Assembly (NCBI RefSeq): GCF_006538365.1
Contig: NZ_BJKN01000001.1
Location: 124,001 to 188,000, forward strand
Source of the DNA: Moorella sp. E308F
Lineage (GTDB): Bacteria > Bacillota > DSM-521 > Neomoorellales > Neomoorellaceae
DNA length: 64,000 nucleotides
Direction of reading: 5' to 3'
Shown piece by piece: positions 26,926 through 35,341 of the stretch; position 1 is the stretch's first letter, and each line of letters starts with the position of its first letter. Position numbers and translations under genes: made by a program. Below the pieces are notes generated by a model. The model made no database searches, had not been told where the DNA came from, and saw only the letters and a program-made list of their open reading frames with translations.

Positions 26926-27805
26926 TTGCCTCACCCCCAGCCTTGACAATGGCCGCTTTCAGGGCCCTCTGGGTAAGTTCCTCCACCAGGTGCTCCCTGT
27001 ATTCTTTGGAAGCGCGCCAGGAAGTTCTCGCCTGCGTCGCTTTAACCGCTAATTTCCCAATTTCCGCAATGGTTTCAGGAGAAATGGTTTTGCCTCTCGC
27101 AAAGGCTTCTGCTTCGGGACATCTTAGAGGCGTTGGCCCGGCAACCCCAAGTCCAATCCTGACGTCTTCCAAAATGTTGCCTTGTTTTACTTTACAAATC
27201 ACCGCCACGCCTAAAGTAGCAATATCCATGGCCTTGCGCATGGAAAATTTTATATAGTGCCCACCATAGCCCCGGTAATTCTCCGGAGAAATGATAATCT
27301 GAGTAAGGAGTTCACCAGGTTTTAAATCAACCTTTCCGGGTCCAAGGTAAAACTCCTGGATGGGAACAACCCGCTCACCTTGATTGCTCTGTAATTTCAA
27401 TCTGGCTTCAAGGGCAAACAAGGTGGAAGCGCTGTCGGCCGAGGTGGCGCCGTTGCAAATGTTGCCGCCGATAGTGGCAACGTTGCGGATCTGCGGTCCC
27501 CCCATGGTGAGGGCCGCTTCCGCTAAGACGGGGATATTTTCTTTGATTACAGGATCGTTAGCAATCTGCGTGAAAGTTGTCAACGACCCGATTAGAATAG
27601 TACCATCCTCAAGTTTAACAACACCTTGGAGGGATTTTATTTTGCGAATGCTCAGCAACTCTGCTTTCTCTATTTGGCCATGATGCATTTTAATCAAAAC
27701 ATCAGTCCCGCCGGCAATGACGAGCAGGTGAGGGGCAGCCGCCAGCAGCGCAGTAGCTTCATTTACGGACTCCACCTCAAAATAACCCTGGATGTTGTAC
27801 ACCAT
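26918..27805 (-). CDS. xdhB: FAD-binding subunit of xanthine dehydrogenase-type hydroxylase
   Basis: 295 residues, FAD_binding_5 plus CO-dehydrogenase flavoprotein C-terminal domain. Motifs include LLVIAGGTDVLIKMHHGQ, GGPQIRNVATIGGNICNG, SADSASTLFALEARLKL and KAMDIATLGVAVICKV. It is encoded 14 bases after the Mo subunit, the expected partner order. Symbol follows the E. coli xdhABC convention. Confidence 0.9.
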   Translation of the reverse strand: MVYNIQGYFEVESVNEATALLAAAPHLLVIAGGTDVLIKMHHGQIEKAELLSIRKIKSLQGVVKLEDGTILIGSLTTFTQIANDPVIKENIPVLAEAALTMGGPQIRNVATIGGNICNGATSADSASTLFALEARLKLQSNQGERVVPIQEFYLGPGKVDLKPGELLTQIIISPENYRGYGGHYIKFSMRKAMDIATLGVAVICKVKQGNILEDVRIGLGVAGPTPLRCPEAEAFARGKTISPETIAEIGKLAVKATQARTSWRASKEYREHLVEELTQRALKAAIVKAGGEAIA

Positions 27806-27819
27806 ACTTCACCACCTTC

Positions 27820-30111
27820 CTATATTAAGCCGGTTTTCTTGAACTTTTCAAAGACCCGCTGGGGGTTCATGGGTAGCCTGTTAAAGGCCACGCCGGTCGC
27901 GTCGAAAACGGCATTGCGAATGGCCGGTGCCACGGGAATAGTCGGCGGCTCTCCTAAAGCCTTGCAACCAAAGGGGCTGGTGGGCTCAAAGGTTTCGACA
28001 AAAGCCACACCAATATCCGGGATATCCATTATCGTTGGCATTTTATAGTCCAGCAAATTATTATTCAGGGGTTTGCCGGTTTTTTCGTCAAACAGCATCT
28101 GTTCTGTAAGCGCATAGCCAATTCCCATGCCTACGCCGCCATGCACCTGTCCTTCTGCTAATTGGGGGTTGATAATTTTACCTGAATCATGCACATTATA
28201 TATTTCCAGGACCTCTATTTTTCCGGTTTTAAGGTCTACTTCAACTTCTGCAAAAGTAACACCAAAAACAAAGGCATTGATCCTGGCATTGTTGGACGTA
28301 TCGCTTGTTATCGGTCTGGCAAAAACGGTATCATAATAAGTGTGCAATGCCACTTCGGCTAAGGGCATGACCACCTCTCCCGAGTGTTTGTAGACAATAT
28401 TTTGATCCTTAATATCTAAGGCGTGGGCGGGTATGTCGGTCATACCCCAGACAAAATCCAGGATTTTTTCTTTTACTTCTAATGCCGCTTTGGCCACCGC
28501 CATGCTGGTAATATAAGTCTGCCTGGAAGCATAGGCACCAGTGTCAAAAGGTGTAATATCGGTATCCTGGGTGGAAATGACATGCACCATGTCTACAGGG
28601 ATGCCCAGCACTTCGGCTACCATCTGGGCAAAAACTGTATCGCTTCCCTGCCCTATTTCGGTAGCGCCGATTTGCAGCTGGACGGAGCCGTCCTGATTTA
28701 AAACAATTCTCGCTCCCGCCATTTCCAGCCCGACCGGATGGGTGCCGGAGGCGTAGCTAAAGCACGCCATTCCTAACCCTCTGCGTTTTGTGCCTGTTTG
28801 ATTCTTATACCGCGCTTTTTTCTCATCCCATTTGATTAATTCTTTACCTTTGGCAATGCACTCGCGAATGCCGCAGCTCCTCACCGTATTGCCGTTCAAG
28901 GGATCGACATAGCCTGCTTTAACCAGGTTTTTCAGGCGGAATTCAATAGGGTCGATATTTAATTTTTTTGCAATATTTTCCAGATGGCTTTCCACGGCAA
29001 AGGTTAACTGGGGCGAACCATAACCCCTCATGGCACCGGCGACAGGCAGGTTGGTATACACAGTTAAGGGTTCGTATTTTAAGGCCTTCATGGGGTACAG
29101 GGCCCTGAACTTCGAGCCCGCAGCCATAGCGATGGAATGACCGTGGGAAGCATAGGCCCCGGTGTTGGAGATGGCCGTTATATGCATGCCAATTAATTTT
29201 CCGTCTTTAGAAACACCCGTTTTAATTTTGTATTTGATAGCATGACGGGTCCGCGTATCGATCATGCATTCTTCCCTGGATAATTCTAACTTTACCGGCC
29301 TGCCGCCTACGGCCAGGGTCATTGCGGCATTTAGAGGTTCCAGGCAAGCATCCTGTTTGCTGCCAAAGCCGCCGCCGACGTAAGGCTTGATTACCCGTAC
29401 CCTTCCCCAGGGGATACCCAGCGCTTGTCCGACGATTCTCCTTATAATGTGCGGGATCTGCGTGGAGGTTACAATCACAATGCGGCCGTCACTGTCAACA
29501 TAGGCGTAGGATACATGGTTTTCAAGCTGGCAGTGCTGGACAATACTTGTTTCCAACTCGTCCTCAAATATATAGTCAGCTTCTTGAAAAGCCTCTTCAA
29601 CATCGCCAATTTCATAACCCTGAGAACTAAGGATATTTCTTTCACAGTCGTCGTGGATTAAAGGCGCCCCTTCCCTCATTGCCGCCTCCGGGGTGAGCAG
29701 GGGTTCTAATACTTCATAATCTACCTCAATTAATTTCAGGGCTTCTGCGGCGGTCAACTCGTCTGTGGCCACTACTGCCGCAACAGCATCCCCCACAAAG
29801 CGTGCTTTGTCGGTTAAAATAGTCCGGTCTTCTCTATCCCTGTGCTTCGGGTCAAGGGCATAGGGATGCCCTGCAGTGGCAAATTTAATTTGCGGGACGT
29901 CTTTATAAGTCAGAACCGCTTCAACACCAGGTAAAGCTCTAGCCCTGCTGGCATCAATGTTTTTAACCAGGGCGTGAGCATAAGGGCTTCTTAATATTTT
30001 TCCTACCAGCATATCTCTTGTAAAAAAGTCTGCGGTATACTTTGCTTTCCCGGTAACTTTGGCAACAGCATCAACCCGGCTTATGCTTTTTCCCACTACT
30101 GTAGAAGCCAT
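27820..30111 (-). CDS. xdhA: Molybdopterin-binding catalytic subunit of xanthine dehydrogenase-type hydroxylase
   Basis: 763 residues. An N-terminal a/b hammerhead domain (GKAKYTADFFTRDMLVGKIL) is followed by two Moco-binding domains. Active-site blocks are PYVGGGFGSKQD (near 245), GAMRGYGSPQ (near 360), IGATEIGQGSDTVFAQM and the catalytic Glu in CKALGEPPTIPVAPAI (near 718). It hydroxylates a purine or other N-heterocycle at Mo. The exact substrate is not decided by these motifs. It is the only Mo subunit in a cluster holding two FAD and two Fe-S subunits. Confidence 0.9.
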   Translation of the reverse strand: MASTVVGKSISRVDAVAKVTGKAKYTADFFTRDMLVGKILRSPYAHALVKNIDASRARALPGVEAVLTYKDVPQIKFATAGHPYALDPKHRDREDRTILTDKARFVGDAVAAVVATDELTAAEALKLIEVDYEVLEPLLTPEAAMREGAPLIHDDCERNILSSQGYEIGDVEEAFQEADYIFEDELETSIVQHCQLENHVSYAYVDSDGRIVIVTSTQIPHIIRRIVGQALGIPWGRVRVIKPYVGGGFGSKQDACLEPLNAAMTLAVGGRPVKLELSREECMIDTRTRHAIKYKIKTGVSKDGKLIGMHITAISNTGAYASHGHSIAMAAGSKFRALYPMKALKYEPLTVYTNLPVAGAMRGYGSPQLTFAVESHLENIAKKLNIDPIEFRLKNLVKAGYVDPLNGNTVRSCGIRECIAKGKELIKWDEKKARYKNQTGTKRRGLGMACFSYASGTHPVGLEMAGARIVLNQDGSVQLQIGATEIGQGSDTVFAQMVAEVLGIPVDMVHVISTQDTDITPFDTGAYASRQTYITSMAVAKAALEVKEKILDFVWGMTDIPAHALDIKDQNIVYKHSGEVVMPLAEVALHTYYDTVFARPITSDTSNNARINAFVFGVTFAEVEVDLKTGKIEVLEIYNVHDSGKIINPQLAEGQVHGGVGMGIGYALTEQMLFDEKTGKPLNNNLLDYKMPTIMDIPDIGVAFVETFEPTSPFGCKALGEPPTIPVAPAIRNAVFDATGVAFNRLPMNPQRVFEKFKKTGLI

Positions 30112-30204
30112 TTTACCCCCTCCGTTTCTAGTGGAGATACCCGCTCCGCAAGACCCGGCCCTAAGAATATCGCCACAGCCTTCTTCCCTGGACAGGGACG
30201 GCGG

Positions 30205-30696
30205 CTACCCTTCTTCCTTTCCACCCCCCGTCTTCATGACAGCGGCCGCCTTTTCTACGGCGGTGATAATTTTGGCATAACCGGTGCAGCGGCATAAATT
30301 GCCCGACAGGGCGATCTTAATTTCCTCCCGTGTTGGGTGGGGGTTCTGGTCCAGCAGGGCTTTAGCGCTCATGATCATCCCGGGGGTACAGAAACCGCAC
30401 TGGACAGCCCCCTCGCTGATAAAGGCTTCCTGCAAAGGATGGAGCCTGCCTTCAGGTGAGGCCAGGCCTTCAATAGTGAGAATCTCGGCCCCATCGGCCT
30501 TAGCGGCGGGAATCAGGCAGGAGTTGACCGCCCGGCCATCCATGAGTACCGTACAGGCGCCGCATTCCCCCTTGCCGCACCCCTCCTTGGTACCGGTGAG
30601 GCCTAAATTTTCCCGTAAGAGTTCCAGCAAGGTAATATCTGCGGGGGCCTCAACCTGGTACTCCTGGCCGTTGACTTTAAGTTTCAACCCGGGCAT
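30205..30696 (-). CDS. xdhC: 2Fe-2S subunit of molybdenum hydroxylase (XdhC-like), first copy
   Basis: 163 residues with both [2Fe-2S] motifs: EGCGKGECGACTVLMDG and QCGFCTPG with CRCTGYAKIITAVEKA. It is the first gene after the purine riboswitch, with GGGGGTAGG before its ATG. Ninety-three bases separate it from the Mo subunit. Confidence 0.92.
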   Translation of the reverse strand: MPGLKLKVNGQEYQVEAPADITLLELLRENLGLTGTKEGCGKGECGACTVLMDGRAVNSCLIPAAKADGAEILTIEGLASPEGRLHPLQEAFISEGAVQCGFCTPGMIMSAKALLDQNPHPTREEIKIALSGNLCRCTGYAKIITAVEKAAAVMKTGGGKEEG

Positions 30697-30730
30697 CTTG
30701 CCTACCCCCTGGTAGTTTCATCGCAGTAAT

Positions 30731-30824
30731 ATATAAAAGAAACCAGCTGACGGCCCTCCTCGTAGTCGGGTGATTCCGGTCACCTGGTAGAAACCCCCGG
30801 CCCCATCGCCGGGGCTATACGAGT
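30731..30824 (-). ncRNA. Variant purine riboswitch with predicted ON-type terminator platform
   Basis: On the minus strand: P1 CTCGTA/TACGAG, J1/2 TAG, P2 CCCCGG/CCGGGG, L2 CGATGGGG, the diagnostic J2/3 GTTTCTACC, P3 AGGTGA/TCACC, L3 CCGGAA, and J3/1 GACTAC. The C of GACTAC corresponds to C74, the guanine-type specificity base. J1/2 has G where the class consensus has A (position 24) and the loops differ by one base each. The stretch CCAGGTGACCGG (30787-30776), used by J2/3, P3 and L3, can instead pair with CCGTCAGCTGG (30753-30743), which is followed by TTTCTTTTATA. Ligand binding should therefore block termination. The bases 30825-31098 contain no gene; only promoter-like AT stretches were seen. 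Confidence 0.88.
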
Positions 30825-31098
30825 TCATTAAATTTATATTCGGCAAAGGCAACTTAAATCCTGCTAAAAAATTTTATCTTTGCGCGAATAGCAGGTTCTG
30901 CTTTAATCCGGGTTTCCTTTCGCCAGGGGGACATTTTATCCTAATCTACCTCTGTTCCGGTTGTCTGGTTTTAGGCTGGTACCGTACCGGTGTTTTTAGA
31001 AGGCACGTTTTCCGCCAACCCCTGCTAATCTGGGTTTAGGGGACGCCAGGCCTTGGAGCGGTTCTGCCCGCTAAATACTTTTCGCACGACTTCCGGGG

Positions 31099-31152
31099 TT
31101 GACACTCTCAGGAAGCTGGCATAAACTTATAGTCAAAAGTATTTTTGATTAT
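31099..31152 (+). promoter_or_regulatory. Promoter and ArsR/CadC operator of the cad operon
   Basis: TTGACA at 31099-31104, a 17-base spacer and TAAACT at 31122-31127. Directly downstream, ATAGTCAAAA (31129-31138) and TTTTGATTAT (31143-31152) form a 10-4-10 inverted repeat with one mismatch, the layout of CadC/ArsR operators. The regulator encoded just downstream is the probable ligand. Confidence 0.8.
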
Positions 31153-31156
31153 TTGA

Positions 31157-31552
31157 ATGAGGAGCCGGCCGAAAGTGAAGTTACAGCCCATGGCAAGCCA
31201 ACTGGAACGAGATCCCCCCGTTTGTCAGGTCAATTGCGTCAACGAGGAGAAGGTGAAGCGGCTCAAGCCCCAGGTGGATCGTACAGAGGGCGTCGCTACT
31301 ATCTTCAAGGCCCTGGCCGATGATACCCGGGTGAAGATAATCTACGCCCTCAGCGAGGCCGAGCTTTGCGTCTGTGATGTAGCGGCACTAATCGGCAGCA
31401 GCAAGGCGACTGCTTCCTATCACTTGCGCTTGCTGTACCATATAGGGCTGACCAGGTATCGCAAAGCCGGCAAGCTAGTATACTACCGCCTGGCTGACCC
31501 GCATATCGGCAACCTGGTACGGGAGGTCCTGCAGCACCTGGCCAGGACATAG
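31157..31552 (+). CDS. cadC: CadC-type ArsR-family metal-responsive repressor
   Basis: Up to 131 residues. A winged helix is formed by IFKALADDTRVKIIYAL, DVAALIGSSKATASYHLRLL and RKAGKLVYYRLAD. Metal-binding cysteines match CadC: an N-terminal CQVNCVNEEKV pair and the ELCVCDVA CxC in helix alpha-3, giving a Cd/Pb/Zn sensor. GTG 31175 is an alternative start placed after AGGAG. It is expected to repress the promoter at 31099-31152 until metal binds. It lies 69 bases before the ATPase gene. Confidence 0.9.
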   Translation: MRSRPKVKLQPMASQLERDPPVCQVNCVNEEKVKRLKPQVDRTEGVATIFKALADDTRVKIIYALSEAELCVCDVAALIGSSKATASYHLRLLYHIGLTRYRKAGKLVYYRLADPHIGNLVREVLQHLART

Positions 31553-31621
31553 GGACGATAACCAGATTGTTATTATGACCCCCCCATCGCATAAGACCGT
31601 ACACATGAAGGGTGATGGCAA

Positions 31622-33757
31622 ATGGCACAGGCTGAAAGCCCGGGTAGGCCCGGCAAGACTGCAGACTTCCGAGTTGAAGGGATTACTTGACTGGATTGCG
31701 CCGCCAAGTTTGAAAAAAATGTCGCGGCGCTCCCTGGTGTAACCAGGGCCAGTTTAAACGCTACCACCGGTAAGCTAGTTGTTGAAGGCGCAGCCGATTT
31801 GGAAGCCATCCGGCGGGAAGGCAGGAAGGAAAACTACGCTATCTTCCCCGCCAGGCAAGACGAGGTAAAACCGGCCAGGCCCATGGTTAATTGGGAATTG
31901 TTGCGCACGGTGATCGCTGCCGGCGCCTTGCTGGCTGCCTATATCGTAGAACGGGCTGGTGGAGCAGCTACCTTATTCATCTCGCTATACTTAATAGCTA
32001 TAATAGCCGGCGGATGGGGTAACGCCCGCAAGGCCTGGTACTCCCTGCCGCGCCTGGACTTTAATATGAGCGTGCTGATGACCATAGCCGTTATCGGGGC
32101 CGTGGCCATTGGTGAATGGGAGGAAGGAACCGTTGTGGCCTTCCTGTATTCCGTGTCCGAGATGCTAGAGTCCTGGACTATGGAACGGGTGCGCCGGTCT
32201 ATCCGCGCGCTCATGGATATCGCCCCCAGGGTGGCCAGAATCCGCCGCCAGGCGGGGGAAGAAATAGAAGTCCCGGTCGAAGAGATCCAGGTGGGTGACG
32301 TGATGATCGTCCACCCTGGCGAGAAGATCGCCATGGACGGGCGTATCATCAAAGGCGAGTCGGCCGTCAACGAAGCCGCCATCACGGGTGAAGCCGTACC
32401 CGTGGAAAAAGGCCCCGGGTCCGAAGTTTATGCCGGTACTCTCAACACCCATGGTTCCCTGGAGGTCGAGGTCACCAAGCTGGTCCGGGATACCACCATC
32501 GCCAGGATCATTCACCTGGTGGAGGAGGCACAGGCCCGGCGGGCGCCATCCCAGGCCTTTGTAGAACGCTTCGCTGCCGTTTATACCCCCATTGTTCTGG
32601 CCCTGGCCGCCGGCATTGTCCTGGTACCGCCCCTGCTCCTGGGCTACCCGTGGAGTCCATGGATCTACCGGGGGCTGGCTCTGCTGGTAGTTGCTTGTCC
32701 CTGCGCCCTGGTGGTATCGACTCCGGTAGCCATTATCAGTGCCATTGGTAACGCCGCCCGCAACGGAGTCCTGATCAAGGGCGGGGTCTACCTGGAACAG
32801 GCCGGTGCCCTCACTGCTGTCGCTTTTGACAAGACCGGAACCCTGACAAAAGGCGAATCCACCATTACCGACATTATTCCCCTGGGACGTCTGACCGAGG
32901 AGGAACTGCTCCAGATTGCCGCCAGCCTCGAGGCACGTTCCGAGCACCCCCTGGCGCAAGCTGTTGTTAAGGCGGCAGAAGCCCGCGGGCTAGCAATAAA
33001 ACCTGCGGAGGATTTCAGCGCCCTTACCGGCCGCGGGGCACGAGGGGTCGTGAGCGGCCGGACCGTCTATATAGGTAACCTTCGCCTTTTTACTGAGCTG
33101 GGTATGGAGACCAAGGCGGTGGCCGGCCGGATCCGCCTGCTGCAAGAGGAAGGCAAGACAGCCATAGTCGTGGCCACGGCTGAAGATTTTCTGGGAATCA
33201 TCGCCGTGGCCGATGAGGTCCGGGAAACAAGTGCAACGACAATTGCCGCCTTAAAGCGAACCGGCATCCGCCGCACAGTCATGCTGACGGGGGATAACGA
33301 GGCGACAGCCCGCACCATTGCGAGCCGGGTCGGGGTGGATGAATTTCGCGCTGAACTGCTGCCCCAGGACAAGGTTAAAGCCGTTCAGGAACTGATGCAG
33401 CAATATGGCAAGGTGGCCATGGTAGGTGATGGTATTAATGATGCCCCGGCCCTGGCTACGGCTACGGTTGGCATCGCCATGGGCGGGGCAGGGACGGATA
33501 CAGCGTTGGAAACAGCGGACATTGCCCTCATGGCCGATGACCTGACCAGGTTACCCTTCACCATCCGCCTCAGCCGGGCGGCCCTCGGGGTGATCCGGCA
33601 GAACATCGGCTTTTCCCTGGCCATTAAGGCCATGGCTGTGGCCGCCGTGTTCCCCGGGTGGCTCACCCTCTGGCTCGCCATTCTGGCCGATATGGGAGCC
33701 TCATTGCTGGTAACCCTGAACGGCATGCGGCTCCTGCGGCTGCATCCGGAAAAATAG
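31622..33757 (+). CDS. cadA: Cd/Zn/Pb-transporting P1B ATPase with candidate selenocysteine (in-frame TGA, codon 23)
   Basis: From the ATG at 31622 (AGGGTGATG upstream) the frame runs 711 codons to 33757, broken only by TGA at 31688-31690. The N-terminal heavy-metal domain reads FRVEGIT-TGA-LDCAAKFEK, whereas CadA proteins have GxTCxxCAxKFEK, so the TGA stands exactly at the first metal-binding Cys. The rest is canonical: NATTGKLVVEG, VACPCALVVSTP (CPC, near 357), DKTGTLT (near 401), MLTGDNEATA and [11 protein letters not shown] (near 600). Either the TGA encodes selenocysteine, giving a UxxC metal site, or the domain is disrupted and translation restarts later (for example TTG 31799). A possible bacterial SECIS hairpin follows the TGA. 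It exports divalent soft metals under CadC control. Confidence 0.88.
31688..31730 (+). promoter_or_regulatory. Candidate bacterial SECIS element within cadA
   Basis: Seven bases after the TGA, GCGCCGC (31698-31704) pairs perfectly with GCGGCGC (31724-31730). Inside, GTTT (31708-31711) can pair with AAAT (31717-31720), leaving a GAAAA apical loop that begins with G about 21 bases after the TGA. This placement suits bacterial SECIS rules (loop starting with G about 16-37 bases from UGA, recalled knowledge). The 3' arm uses two consecutive GCG alanine codons, which complement the GCC-GCC codons of the 5' arm. Confidence 0.5.
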
Positions 33758-33767
33758 TTGCCAGAAA

Positions 33768-33804
33768 CGGGGAAGGGAAGGCCGGGCGCCTTCCCTTCCC
33801 CGTT
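33768..33804 (+). terminator. Terminator of the cad operon
   Basis: CGGGGAAGGGAAGG (33768-33781) and CCTTCCCTTCCCCG (33789-33802) form a perfect 14-bp stem with a 7-base loop, 10 bases after cadA. The U-run is short (TTCT). Confidence 0.85.
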
Positions 33805-33879
33805 CTAAAAAGGTACTCTGCCCCTCCCGGAAGGAAGGAGCGTTTTCAACCAGGATTTCCGTAACATATAAAACCACCT

Positions 33880-35175
33880 TTAAGAGGCAACCATCTCCAA
33901 AAAAGCCTCAATCCGGGTCTGCAGCTGGGCTGCGTCTTTTTCACTAAAATCACTTTCCAGGCATAAAACCGGTAGCCCCGCTTCCCGGAGGGCTTTTTCT
34001 ACCTGCCGGGCTTCGAGGGCATAAGTCTGGCAGAACTGGAGGGAATAATAAATCACCCCGTCGGCCTTTCCTTCCCTGGCCAGGCGCAGGATGTCCTCCA
34101 CCCGGGACGTATTGGGAGTAAAGCAGGCACAGTTGATGCCCAGCAATCGCCGGGCCAAATTTTTTACCTGCTGGGATAAGGTTTCACCGTCTTCAGGCAC
34201 CATCCCGGCGAAATAACGGCTGCCGGTACATGTTTCTTCACCGATAATCACCGCCCCTGACTTCTCTACCAGGTGGTGTAACTTCCAGTAAGGTAAAGGC
34301 ATAGGTGTCCCGGTTACCAGGAGGCGCGGTGCTCCTTTACTGGTAACACCTTCACCCCGGGCAATCCTTTCCTCAAGTTCTTCGCAAAGGGCATTAACTT
34401 GAGCAGTAAAACGTTCCGGGTCATCAAAGAAAGCCAGTTGCGAAATCAGCAGGGCGTCTTTTCCGCTGATAGGAGCCGGGTCGGCCTGGCGGGCTTGATA
34501 CAGGCGCTGCAGGGCCGCACGGCGGGCATTGGCCTTCTTGATAGCGACATTTAATTTCTCGCTATCGATTTTTTGTCCCGACCGTCGTTCAATTTCTTCT
34601 TTAAATCGGTAAATTTCCCCTTCCCAGAGGGCCAGGTCGGCCGCTTCCTTACGCTGGGGCAATTCCATTACGTAAGTAGGAACATAATCATTCAGAATTT
34701 CCCAGGTCTTCTTTTTCCCATCACAGGTAGTTTCGCCAACAAGAAAATCGACGACCTGAAAGTAAGGGCAAATCCGCTCCAGTTTAAAGCCAACCAGAGA
34801 CTTAATCAAGGGGCACAGGTTACGCGGTAAAATTTGTTCCCCGGCAGGAACGGTAAAGTGGGTTCCCGCACAGAGCCCCACACTAACACCATCGACGGCA
34901 AAGATAAGTTCTTCCGGCACAAAAACACAAAAGGTACCGGCCACCAGCCGCCCGGCTCTTTTATGGGCCAAAATTTCTTCGACCCTCCTGCCATGGGCCT
35001 CGCCTAAAAGGTTATCAAAATAGGCCATACCCGCCGGCCGGTTATCTTGTTGTAAAAAAACCTCGCTAAAGGCTTCGGGCAATGCCGCTAAAAAAGCATC
35101 ATGCCTTTCCAGGTCCAGCCCTAAATCCCGCCACATTTCCCGGCAAGCATCGCTCAAAGGGATCAGCTCCTCCAA
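33880..35175 (-). CDS. Double-cubane-cluster-type protein (2-hydroxyacyl-CoA dehydratase D-component/BcrC family)
   Basis: 431 residues of the HgdB/BcrC/YjiM superfamily. Conserved-looking cysteines occur in LVAGTFCVFVPEELI (83), VGLCAGTHF (102), RNLCPLIKS (121), ERICPYFQ (136), GETTCDGKKKTWE (151), GEETCTGSRYF and SLQFCQTYALEA. Stand-alone members of this group bind an [8Fe-9S] double-cubane cluster and need an ATP-dependent activase (established for the DCCP family). No activase and no CoA-dependent pathway gene is adjacent, so an aromatic or hydroxyacyl-CoA role is less likely than a small-molecule reductase of unknown substrate. Confidence 0.82.
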   Translation of the reverse strand: MEELIPLSDACREMWRDLGLDLERHDAFLAALPEAFSEVFLQQDNRPAGMAYFDNLLGEAHGRRVEEILAHKRAGRLVAGTFCVFVPEELIFAVDGVSVGLCAGTHFTVPAGEQILPRNLCPLIKSLVGFKLERICPYFQVVDFLVGETTCDGKKKTWEILNDYVPTYVMELPQRKEAADLALWEGEIYRFKEEIERRSGQKIDSEKLNVAIKKANARRAALQRLYQARQADPAPISGKDALLISQLAFFDDPERFTAQVNALCEELEERIARGEGVTSKGAPRLLVTGTPMPLPYWKLHHLVEKSGAVIIGEETCTGSRYFAGMVPEDGETLSQQVKNLARRLLGINCACFTPNTSRVEDILRLAREGKADGVIYYSLQFCQTYALEARQVEKALREAGLPVLCLESDFSEKDAAQLQTRIEAFLEMVAS

Positions 35176-35341
35176 GTAATTTTTGCCTGGTATATTTTCG
35201 CTTTTTATCTTGAATATCCTTTATAATATATATTCCATTTTGTTATGATTTGGGGCCGGTTGTAAAGTAATATCCGTCTCTAGAAAGCAGCTCTGCAGCC
35301 TTAGATAAAGCTTCCTACCATTTGTCATGGTGCAAGCGCGG

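Noticed and set aside
31799-33757. cadA beginning at TTG 31799 as an N-terminally short ATPase
   Set aside because: The reading frame continues upstream with a well-conserved heavy-metal domain interrupted only by one TGA at a metal-ligand codon, so the longer gene is preferred.
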